Positions 33,407-42,838 of a stretch of 64,000 bases of DNA are shown in pieces. Positions within the stretch are counted from its first letter, which is position 1. The number at the start of each line of letters is the position of its first letter. The translations under genes and the position numbers were made by a program. This DNA comes from Dastarcus helophoroides (taxonomy: Eukaryota > Arthropoda > Insecta > Coleoptera > Bothrideridae). The stretch covers positions 17,935,623-17,999,622 of the forward strand of contig CM053332.1 of NCBI GenBank assembly GCA_028583605.1, read 5' to 3'. The notes under the pieces were generated by a model. It was given only the letters and a program-made list of their open reading frames with translations. It was not told where the DNA came from and ran no database searches.

Positions 33407-34920
33407 TACCGGAGCCGCGTAAATTTGGTAAAAATAAAAATTAAAAAAAATCGAAATAGTTTTTTTTAGTCTGAAAGTCTATAGCATTGCTGTTCACCGT
33501 CGGTTCAAAAATCACTAGGCCAAACTGTCGGGAAAGGCTAGGCCTTTTGTGTCTGACACGGAACTGCCTCTTGTTTGTCCACCGAGGCCTCTTATTGGGA
33601 AGCGATTGCCATTAAGATTTAATTTACCACCCCAACGAATTCTATTCTTAGAAGGAATGCAATTATCGGCCGTTGTCTATCTCAATTGCAGCTGCATTAA
33701 AATGAAAAGCAATTAGGACAGTTGATGGTAAACATCTACTAAACATCCGGGCTGTAATGGAACCAGGGACAAAAGCTTTTAGCAATTATCCGAGGCTCGA
33801 CATTATTCACCCTTTGTCCATCCTAATTGCGTTTTCATGATAAGGAAAAGCACTTAAGACGACAAACATCCAGTTATTCATCGGGGTTTAATTATCTTAT
33901 CAGTTTGGTGAATGCTTCAATTTCTGCCTAGCGATTTTTTTTTCTACCGTTAAGCGTCGTCAAAAATATGAATATACGGTATAATGTTCAATAATAAAAT
34001 CGAGTTTTGTCAAAATTTTGTTATCCTACGGACTTATTAAATGACCTGTTATAAGGCCATTTTGTGTTTAAACAATATTTTATTTCTGTCGGTTGTAATG
34101 AAAGTATATGATATGCAGTTGCGTCGCAGCTGTAGCATTATATACCGATGGTTTGCACGTTGATAAAGTGATTCAAATAATTAAATTACATATCGGATCT
34201 GTGTCTGCAAAATAACTTTATTTTAACTACCTTACATTCATGACACATTACCTTTCGAATAATATAAGTTTCTTCCTGCCGCTTTTGAAATAAATACTCA
34301 AAAATGTACCATTATTTTTGATGTTCACTAGTAGATTTCATACTTTCAAGTTAAATAATCAATAAGATACGACATCTATTAACCTAAAATTAAAGTTATT
34401 TGAAAGTTGTGGAAAAACTTTATCTCGAAGGTAAATCTAGCGAATTTCCTCCGAAAAGTTGAAGTCAAATCTATTCTCGGATGACGGTGTCATAAGAATT
34501 ATTTATGCCTGAAAAACTCAAGGTTGGACAGTCCTTCGCTGATGTACGAACATGCAAACCACCCTTAGTACTGGTCATGGCATGATTTAGTGCCGGCAAC
34601 ACGCCAGGACAACGTATTGCGAGCGCCCACCTATCGCGACCGTAAAGGATATAATGTGGACGCGGACCTTTCCCCTGAATTTATGAACATCACGCACCGA
34701 GAATGTTCTTTGTTATTCACCATGAGTTCCGAAATAAAAGTAGCCCGTTACACGCTTTTTTACGATAAATATTCGCCCTTAACCTTGCTATTTTACATAA
34801 AACAACAAACAGAGGTGTTATGGATTTTTCGCTTGATGTCTTGAAATATTTTTAGTATTACGCAATGCAGATTTAATAATTGGGAGCACAAGTGTCAACC
34901 TCAAAGTGTAATACTGATAA
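33407..34920. other. Single-copy-looking DNA, candidate non-coding conserved island
   Basis: 33550-33950 is unusually complex for this window, with repeated AATTA-core motifs (GCAATTAGGACAG, CCTAATTGCG, TTTAATTATC) that resemble homeodomain-type binding sites. A plus-strand frame at 34590-34844 (MPATRQDNVLRAPTYRDRKG) is also GC-richer, but no family is recognised and no splice context is clear. Confidence 0.3.
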
Positions 34921-35394
34921 AATTGTCATTTAACACCTTTTTCTCAAAATTTCGAATTTTTGCTCATAATTTCGATCCTATTCTTGAAGCTTTTATTTTT
35001 TCCCAAAATTTCACTTTTTTTTTCCATAATTCGTTTTCTGTTTTTGGAAATTTACAATTTTTTTCCTCCAAATTTGAGGAAACGATATTTTTCCCAAAAT
35101 CCTTCTATTTTCCAAATTTTATCTTCGCCGCAAAATCGGATCATTTAGGTTACTGAACGCCTCAAAAGTTGTCTATCTGAAAACTTAAATTTTTTCTTAA
35201 AATTTGCATTTTTTTCGAAATTACATCTTTTTTATCTGAATTTGTTTTTTTTAATGGGACTATTTTATTTTTAATTTTTTATTTCGCCTACTCGCATAAT
35301 TAAACTTTTCTCTTAAAATATGACTTTCTTTGGTAAATTTCGAAATTTTTTTTTTAATTTCGACTGCTTTCTCAAAGTTTCATCTTTTTAGGAG
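34921..35394. repeat. Low-complexity block
   Basis: TTTTTCCCAAAATTTCG-type sequence, no gene. Confidence 0.55.
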
Positions 35395-35475
35395 TCTGTA
35401 CCTTAAAAAGAAGGAACCCTTATAAGCTCACTCTCGTGTCTGTCGATACGTCTGCTACAAAGAGGTTTGCCTTGA
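35395..35475 (-). repeat. Dispersed repeat with GAGAGTGAG and AAGGGTTCC, copy 2
   Basis: Inverse of 27905-28025: GGAACCCTTATAAGCTCACT, CTCGTGTCTG and AGAGGTTTGCC. It abuts the left inverted arm at 35480. Confidence 0.6.
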
Positions 35476-35479
35476 AAAT

Positions 35480-36405
35480 TATGTTGCTTAGAAATTTGAT
35501 ATTTTGTAAAGGTTGGTTCTCGGTAACCCTCGCAAATACAGCAAACCAACGGTTAGAAAACGAAAATATTTTACAATAAAATGGGGGTTAATTTGGTCTC
35601 CGAAAAATCAAGTTTTGGTCAATAAAGCGTTTGAGATATCATTTGAAAGAGCTACCTCTAAGGATCCTAAGACATTTTTTTTAGTTAATTTTCTGTTCAA
35701 TCGTCTTAAAGATTCAGCTTAAAATGTGTCACAAATGACCTTTCCCTCTTGCTATTAAAGGTTTCTAAGGATAAAATTCAGATTTAATAGGATTAATAGA
35801 TATTGGGCCATAGATTATTGAAAAAGTATAGGTTTTTTTCATAATAATAGTCGTTGAGAAAAGGAATATTTTATAGAAAAATAGGTGTTTCCATTACAAG
35901 GCTTTTTAACCCGTATAGTAATAATTTTTTTCAATTCATAACTATTAAACTTTATTAATGATAAGAAGGCAACAAAATTTAAAAATTAGATATTAGATTA
36001 GATGGAAAATTCGTAGGAGTCTGTGATACATGGAGCTTGTTAGCATAACAACGGCTAAACAAAATGCTGGTATGACCACCGATGATGCAGGTCCAGTGTT
36101 AGCAAATATTTATCGTTATCGTTATCGTTTTTATCGTTAATAAAGTTTAATACTTATGAATATTAAGAAATTCCATTGTTTTATTTAAATGAACATTTTC
36201 AAAGTCAGCACTAGTTTATTAAATTGCACGCAACGCAGTCATTGCGGTTAAAATCGAACATTTTAGCGTGATTCTAGGCGAACTCATGAACTGTGTTTGT
36301 CATCGACTTATTGGGAATTACGAATGAATGGCTTTTATCTGAGACATTATCAACACAGTTATCAATTCCATAAATATTTGGATCGATTGTAGATAAAAGT
36401 GTGTA
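35480..36405 (-). repeat. Left arm of a large inverted repeat
   Basis: Its inverse matches 41095-41830: the inverse of AATTTATTAAACTAGTGCTG-like sequence at 36215-36235, GATAACTGTGTTGATAATGT at about 36336-36365 and the paired GGATCCT...GAGGTAGCTC region near 35650. Translated on the minus strand, part reads NIYGIDNCVDNVSDKSHSFV, resembling the right arm's IYGTDNCVDNVLGKNHLFAI, so the pair may derive from a coding sequence I do not recognise. It contains an (ATCGTT) microsatellite at 36114-36140 that the right arm lacks. Confidence 0.75.
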
Positions 36406-36539
36406 TATGTGAAAAGAGAAATTTTTTTTTAAAGAGAAATTTTTTTTATTTTCCAATTGCAATATAAGAAAATTTGGATACAAATTCATACATAAGTAAA
36501 AATGATTTAGTTTGGTCAGGCACGCAGCCAACCTAGCCA

Positions 36540-37200
36540 AATTTAAAAAAAAAGTCAAACATCTCATAAAATCACAAAATTTTCAAAAAAGTAGAAATTT
36601 TGAAAGAATTTCCAAAATTAAGAAGCAGCGAAATTTTGAACAAAAAAAATCAAAAAATAAACGAAGCTTTGATAAAAAGTTGGTATTTAAATAAAAACGA
36701 GTCGAAGTGATAAACAATCGAAATTTTGAATAAAAAAATTATGGTATTCCAAAAAAAATTATAAACAAAGATAAAATATAGAAAAGTGTCAAAAATTTAA
36801 AAAGTCACAAGCCCAGTTTTGAAAAAATTTACATTTTCAGAAGAAGTAAAAATTTTAAAATGGTAAAATTTAAAAAAAAATGTAATAATTAATTTTCAAA
36901 AAAAATTATAAAAAAAAGACAGAACACCGAAAAGTCTAAATATTTACGAAAATACGGAAATTTTTAAAAGAGTATTCACAGTTGTTCAGAAAAATCAATA
37001 TTTAAATTAAAATAAGGTCGAGATTACAAGAAAAAGTCTAAATTTTGCAATACAGTAGAAATTTGGAAAAAAATCCAACCTTTCAAGAAACGCGATATTA
37101 TCAAAAGTTTTCATTGACAAGTTTTCAAAGAAATTCAAAATTTTTCAAAAGAACGTTCTGAAAGACCAGTCGAAATTTCTAGTCGAAATCTTAAAAATTT
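36540..37200. repeat. Low-complexity A-rich block
   Basis: AAATTTTGAAAAAAA-type words on the plus strand; frames are compositional. Confidence 0.55.
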
Positions 37201-37202
37201 TA

Positions 37203-37249
37203 AAACTCCAAGCAGCACCTCCATTAGTTTTGGCTACGAGCCGCCACTG
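37203..37249. mobile_element. hAT terminal fragment
   Basis: Ends TACGAGCCGCCACTG, matching the right end of the hAT at 27450-27460. No partner end is visible. Confidence 0.45.
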
Positions 37250-37361
37250 GAGGGTACAGCAAAAAAGTTCGTTAACGTTTATGCTGCGAAAGTATTAACT
37301 TGATTAAGAAAAAAGAGCACAATTCAACATGCAATAATAACTTTTTTTAGGATATCTAACT

Positions 37362-37601
37362 AAAAAATTGAAAAACAAATCTTGTTTCCTGAGAAAAAAG
37401 ATTAAAAAACACAACAAATGTTGCTCCAACGCGTTTCGATAGCCAAACTATCATCTGCAGAGAGATACTTTCAATATATTGGCTATCAAAACGCGTTAGA
37501 GCAAACTTTGTTGTGTTTTTTAATCTTATTTGGTTTCAGGGGACGAGATTTGTATTTCAATTTTCAAAGATAACCAAGGACCAGTCCGTTCCACCAAAAG
37601 C
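37362..37601. mobile_element. Hairpin element, 9 bp target duplication
   Basis: A long fold-back: left half inverted (AACACAACAAATGTTGCTCC, then ACGCGTTTCGATAGCC), right half direct (GGCTATCAAAACGCGTTAGA, TTTGTTGTGTTTTTTAATC, GGTTTCAGGGGACGAG, AACCAAGGACCAGTCCGTTC). Flanked by TATCTAACT at 37353-37361 and 37602-37610. Confidence 0.8.
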
Positions 37602-37610
37602 TATCTAACT

Positions 37611-38070
37611 GTTCATAGTTTCAGATTCTTCTGAAAGGTACTACACACAGAGGAAACGAAATGATCTTCAAAAGCGAGCAGTGGATTGTACAAGAGACAT
37701 CCTTCCATGTGCTGGATTCGAGGTGGGTTGCCTAGAGTTTAGGCCAGCACTTAGGCCACCCTTTCTGGGCCCATTGTGCCATCCCCGTGATTTAGGTGTC
37801 CTTGGTGAGCCAGCCAACTTTGTTTCTTCTATATGCACGCGCGGGTTTGAGATCATTGAATTGATCCATTGGATTTTGGGTAATGAAAGTGTGGAGAGGT
37901 GTCATGGTACTATCTAACGCGAATGCTATTCTTCTGCTACATATTGCTAGCAACAGACAATTGAGGATATCAGTGGTTCCGATACAAACATCTCTCATAT
38001 GATTTGCTTAGATATATTGGCGTAAGAGCAGAAAATGCTGAAGTAGCCATTAGCCATTGACACTATTTCT
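37611..38070. other. Unassigned, moderately GC-rich
   Basis: Contains open frames on both strands at 37668-37917 with no recognised product. It may be part of the LINE's 5' region because the LINE RT fragment starts immediately after, but nothing proves this. Confidence 0.3.
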
Positions 38071-38202
38071 ATGCAAAAACATGGTGAGGCTAGGATTGTG
38101 GCATTGGATATCTCAAAGGCCTTCGACAGAGTCTGGCACCGATGTCTTGTGGCCAGATTAACATTTTATGGTCTTCCCCCTGGGCTCTGTCATTTCTCTA
38201 GG
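38071..38202 (+). pseudogene. LINE reverse transcriptase fragment, plus strand
   Basis: Reads MQKHGEARIVALDISKAFDR, then VWHRC and LTFYGLPPGLCHFS: the RT motif containing the first catalytic Asp (LDISKAFD). It stops abruptly at 38202, where the same LINE family begins on the opposite strand. It duplicates a motif also present in the minus-strand element near 39340-39400, so it comes from a second copy or a rearrangement, not from the same insertion reading through. Confidence 0.8.
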
Positions 38203-38569
38203 TTGTAATTTTTGGGAAATATTCCTTTCGGTAACGAGTTCCGTAGATTAAAAGTCCTCTAGACAAAAGAGTCTCCGCAGACAGAAATCCTCAATGTGTC
38301 AAGCTGTACCGCACAGGAATTTGCTGTCTTCGACTGTCTTGTATGCCTCAATAACCTTGGCCTGGGGGAGGAGTCAATCCTATTAGTTCCTGTGAGCATC
38401 TTCCATGATAGTACTTGTAGAAACGAGACAGGTCACCAACCATACGTTTGTGCTCAGGTGTTTCGAGAAAATCGGTCAACCTCTCGTTATCAACTAGGCG
38501 GATCGCTCTTCTTTAAATTGAATCCAAGAGAGCTAATGTGTGTTCCTGGGGCTGAACTCCAAACATAAG

Positions 38570-38800
38570 AACAGTATTCCAGTGTTGGCTTAACTTGAGC
38601 TTTGTTTAGTGTGAGTAGCTGATGATATGTGAAGTAGTTTTTAGCTTCTAAAAGAAAGCCTAGCTTCTGAGAGGCGAAAATGTGAACAATATTCTAGTGT
38701 TGGCCTAACTTGAGTTTTAAATAGTGTTAATAGCTGATGAAATGTGAAGTACTATTTAGCTCTAGAAAGCAAGCCTAGCTTCTGAGAGGCGGATTTAGCA
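38570..38800. repeat. About 117 bp imperfect tandem duplication in the LINE
   Basis: The sequence from GAACAGTATTCCAGTGTTGG through CTAGCTTCTGAGAGGCG repeats as GAACAATATTCTAGTGTTGG through the same end, with about 10-15% difference. The divergence makes it older than the 101 bp duplication at 40664. Confidence 0.8.
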
Positions 38801-40663
38801 ATGGTGCGCACATGATCGTCCGGAGAGAAGTTAGTGCTCGCATTCACTCCTGAGATAGATAGATTAGATCCCATCGGAAGGATTTTACCGTCCATTAGTA
38901 TGTTTGTTGCATTATCCCTTGATGTTTTCTTAGAGAAAACCGCGGCCTGAGTTTTTAAAACGTTGAAGTCACCAAATTGTTCTTACTCCATTCCAGAATA
39001 ATTTTGAAATCCCGATTATTCGTCTGTATCTGCTGTTCCTTTAGTCGATTTGAAGCAGCGATAGATAATGGTTTGTCGGAGAAAAAAGATGACACAAGTT
39101 TACTATTATCTTCGTAGCTGTATATAGGATTGGAAGTTGAAGCTAAGAGATCATTTATGTGTAACATAAATAGAGTAGGAGACAGAACAGACCTCTGAGG
39201 AACCCCCGTTTTAGTCGATAATATCTCGGATGAGATGCCATCGACGACGACTTGTCAGCGAAAAAATTGGATATCAAATGACAGAGTTTAGGAGGAAGAC
39301 CATAAGATGTTAATTTGGCGAGAAGAAAACGGTGCTAGATTCAGTCGAAAGCCTTTGAGATATCCAATGCCATAATTCTAGCCTCATCATGTTTTTCCAC
39401 AGCTGAGTTACAGATATGAGTAACATATGCCAGTAGATCGCCAGTGGAACGTTGTTGTTTAAAACCGTATTGCCTGTCAGAGATGATTTCATTTTCCTTC
39501 AGATATTTAAGAATCTCGATGTTGATAGCCTTTTCCATCACTTTAGATATAACGGGTAACCAAGATATAGGGCGATAGTTGTTAGCCAGATTCCTTTTTC
39601 CCTTTTTAAGGACAGGCTGCACTCTAGCAGATTTCCGGATGTTAGGGAATACACCTTTGTTGTAAGAGGGTGTGAACAATTTGCCTAGGACAGGAGTCAA
39701 CTCTGGGGTATACTTCTTAAGAACAATAGCGGGAATACCATCAAGGTCAGACGCTTTCGAAGTGTCGAGCTCAAGGAGAATCTTCCTGATTGTGCTTTGT
39801 CTGAAAACAACTTCAGCCGCATCGAAGTGCCAATCTTAGGAAGAATAATGCGTTTTGAGAATCAAGATTGGAATTTTCAGCAAACATTAAGGCTAGCATG
39901 TCAGCCTTTTCCTTGGAAGTAGTCGCTATTTTCGTCGAGTAAAGGTGGAAAATTTGAAATGTAAAATTCTAATCGACTTTGCAAATCCCCAAAAGTACCT
40001 GAAAACGTTCGGACAGTTGATAAGCCTCTGGTGCATTTTACGATTGAAACCACTTTTTTCCTCGTCAATAACATGTTTATAAGAACTTCGTGCATCTACA
40101 AATGTGGTCCTCGACTGAGGGACTATTTTGCCAACGACGATATGCACGATTTTTGCAGGAGACAGCCCAAGCACACTTTTTTGCTGAACCACGATTTACT
40201 GGAGATAGAGTTATTTTGGAAATGGGGAATTGAGCATTCTATCCCAATCAGGATAGCTTCAGTGATGGATTCGGCGACTAAGAAAGGATTGTCTGAGTTA
40301 AAACAGACTTTCTGCCATGGGAAAGATACAAAGGAGTCTCTCAATTATTCCCAGTTTGCAGAAGTAAATTGCCAAACCCTACGGGACTGTGTCTGGAAGG
40401 AGGTGGTGCGAGAGGCTGCTACAAGCTTGTGATCCAAATTTGCAAGCGGTGATATCACAGAGATTTTATAAGAATTTGGGGAATTTGTATCAACAAGGCG
40501 AGTAGATTAGGGTGATGGGTGTCTACATTAGGAATTCTTGTGGGTTTCTCAACTAATTACGATACTACACAAGTGATGGCGAAAGCATCTGCCACCCTTC
40601 CCGCGTCGTTAGTTTGCGAAGAAAGTCTTAACCAGGAGATGTTATGTATATAGAAGTCATCGA

Positions 40664-40865
40664 GAAAGACAACCGTTTGGATAATTCGTCTGTTGGTGAT
40701 CAAATGTTACGAAAAGATAAGAGAAGAGCTGTCTGTATGAGGGATCGTTTGAAGGCAAAGTGAAGAAAGACAACCGTTTGGATAATTCGTCTGTTGGTGA
40801 TCAAATGTTACGAAAAGATAAGAGAAGAGCTGTCTGTATGAGGGATCGTTTGAAGGCAAAGTGAA
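40664..40865. repeat. Perfect 101 bp tandem duplication in the LINE endonuclease
   Basis: Two identical 101 bp units starting GAAAGACAACCGTTTGG and ending GGCAAAGTGAA lie back to back. The LINE around them is heavily mutated while the two units are identical, so the duplication is recent or an assembly artefact. Confidence 0.93.
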
Positions 40866-41094
40866 GAAATGAAGATTACTTTGCTTTTAGAGCAGAATTT
40901 CAGCCAAATTACATCATGATCAGCAGATTCCAGTGCTTCTTCTCGTTGACAAGACAGGTCACTTTGCGTTAAAGCACAAATTTCCCTCTTGTGTCGAAAT
41001 TTTTGTAGTTAGGCACTATATTGATGGATGGGGAGACTTAAGTTTCTGTCAAAATGGGGTCTTTCATTTTGAGGGTGTTGATGAACCAAGTTTA

Positions 41095-41830
41095 GTTTGA
41101 GTTTAGACCCCATCAATTCGTATATTTATGGAACTGATAACTGTGTTGATAATGTCTTAGGCAAAAACCATCTATTCGCAATTCCAAGTAAGTCGATAAC
41201 TAGCGAGGTTTATGAGATCGCCTCATATCGCGCTAAAATGTTCAATTGCAACCACAATAATGCGTCGAGTGCAATTTAATAAACTAGTGCTAACTCCGAA
41301 AATATTAATCTAAATGAAATAATATAAAAGACTTTAATCTGCATTCTATACTTCAGCTTAATCATCTTTTTTATTTAAAAAAATTATTACTATAAAAAAC
41401 CGAATGCAAACACCTATTTTCCATAAAATATTTTCTTTTCTCATCAACTTACGATATCAATGGAACCTGCAGTTTGGCGATAATCGATGGCTCAGTATCT
41501 ACTAATCCTATTCAAATCTAATTTTTTTCTTTGGAAACCTAAGAGACCATAGCGGAGGGTCATTTCTGATACATTTTGAGCTGTATCTTGGATTGGAGCT
41601 AAAATTATTAAAAAATATTTTAGGATCCTTAGAGGTAGCTCCTTTAAATGATACCTCACACGACATGTTAACTAAAACTTGAACTTTCGGAGACCAAATT
41701 AGGCCTCCATTTTATAATAGAATATTTTTTTCCAATCATTGGTTGGCGATATTTGAGAACTAACGCTGAGCAAAATTTCAAATTTCTACGTTCTATAGTT
41801 TTCGAGGAAATTGGGAAAATGGGTTCCAAT
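41095..41830 (+). repeat. Right arm of a large inverted repeat
   Basis: Matches the inverse of 35480-36405. Landmarks: ATATTTATGGAACTGATAAC, GTGTTGATAATGTC, AATTTAATAAACTAGTGCTA, GGATCCTTAGAGGTAGCTCC and ATTGGTTGGCGATATTTGAG. It reads outward from the centre like the left arm. Overall identity by eye is about 70-80%, so it is not recent. Confidence 0.75.
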
Positions 41831-41974
41831 AAAAATGGATAAAAAAGGAAAATTTCCCAGAATGAGTGAAGTAGTAATAATAGTAGACCCCAAATTAGGA
41901 AAATTAATAAAAGACTCGTTGTTTAAAAAAAATTAAATGTTTTGAAAAAATCAGCACGAAGACTATAATAGAAA
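41831..41974. other. AT-rich, nothing recognised
   Basis: Short spacer before the Penelope-like elements. Confidence 0.4.
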
Positions 41975-42095
41975 GATACGCGAGACCATTGAAATCCAAA
42001 AATTCCCCAAAAACATCAACAGAGACGACGGTTAATGCTTTCCTCCATCTGGAAACCAACCATCGGAAATCTTCGGAAGTGATCGCGCAGACGAA
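41975..42095 (+). pseudogene. Tail of an upstream Penelope-like copy
   Basis: GAGACCATTGAAATCCAAAA, then ACAGAGACGACGGTTAATGC and GGAAACCAACCATC repeat the C-terminal coding tail seen at 45160-45260 of the main element. It directly precedes a terminal repeat, so two Penelope-like units lie head to tail. Confidence 0.75.
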
Positions 42096-42838
42096 TGGTA
42101 TATAAAGTTTCCCTTTCCCTCTTTCCTCTCAGAAGAGTTTTGCCTCTGGTACTGATACTGAATTACCGTGCTATTCTGTCTAAACTTTCCTATCCTCTGT
42201 ACCAATTTTCAATTCAAAAGAGTTTCGCCTCTGGTATGGTGGGCATACTGAGTTACCGTGCTCTGATGTTTTGAAATTGGCCTTTTCAATTTTTCATTTT
42301 TGCATATTCCCTCATATTCCACTTTTCATTTATTGTTTCTTTTCTTTGTTCCTGCCTACGATGGTGGGCGGAACGTCGAACACTTTTAGTAGTTCTTTGA
42401 CACGGTTCAATCCCGGAAGAAGTGTATCCTGTACTGACTCTGGCCGTGGAAGCTTTCGTTATCATATTCAGAACCTCTACAGGGAGGTATGGTGGACATA
42501 CTGAGTTACGGTGCTCTTCTGTCTAAACTTTTTTATCCTTTGTAACAATTTTCAATTCAGAAGAGTTTCGCCACTGGTATGGTGGATATAATGAGTTACC
42601 GTGCTCTGATGTTCCGAAATTGGCCTTTCATTTTTGCATATTCACTCATATTTCTCTTTTCATTTATTGTTTCTTTTCTTTGTTCCTAAAGAAACCCCCT
42701 GCGATGGGCCAAACGTCGAACACTTTTAGTAGTTCTTTGACACGGTCCAATCCCGAAAGAAGTATATCATGTACTGACTCTGGCCGTGAAAGCCTTCGTT
42801 ATCATATTCAGAACCTCTACGGGGAGGAAATTTTTCGC
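42096..42838 (+). repeat. Two tandem Penelope-like terminal repeats (pLTR)
   Basis: TATATAAAG box at 42099, then two successive copies of the terminal repeat with AGAGTTTCGCC, CTCTGATGTT, TTTCATTTATTGTTTC, GTCGAACACTTTTAGTAGTT, CCCG(G/A)AAGAAGT and TCTGGCCGTG, about 340 bp apart. The hammerhead-like segment is damaged in both: one has lost the CTGAAGA part and the other reads CTAAAGA with a shortened stem. Confidence 0.8.

Larger units (their letters stand above)
38225..40920 (-). pseudogene. LINE ORF2 remnant: AP-endonuclease plus reverse transcriptase
   Basis: On the minus strand, from high to low coordinates: an endonuclease part with DVIWLKFCSKSK-like sequence (about 40905), then DDFYIHNISWL (family GDFNxHHxxW) and AGRVADAF...PTRIPNVD; a linker with RRKMHQ-like and FRYFWGF segments (39950-40190); then RT with NYRPISWLPVISKVMEKAIN, ISDRQYGFKQQRSTGDLLAY and ALDISKAFD (39341-39700). 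Next come LHINDLLASTSNPIYSYEDN and SKLVSSFFSDK (38955-39167), and the C-terminal region to the 38203 junction. The catalytic YADD is YEDN, and stops and frameshifts are frequent. It supplies target-primed retrotransposition in intact relatives but is dead here. Confidence 0.82.
38203..40950 (-). mobile_element. Degraded non-LTR retrotransposon (LINE), minus strand
   Basis: Holds endonuclease and reverse transcriptase coding remnants. The 3' UTR and tail are missing: homology to the 16 kb copy stops at 38203. It contains two internal tandem duplications, at 38570-38800 and 40664-40865. It sits between the two inverted arms at 35.5-36.4 and 41.1-41.8 kb. Confidence 0.8.

Noticed and set aside
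36274..36567. Host gene exon with the DNCVDNV motif
   Set aside because: The motif recurs in the inverted arm at 41.1 kb with stops and divergence, so it is repeat-derived even if once coding.
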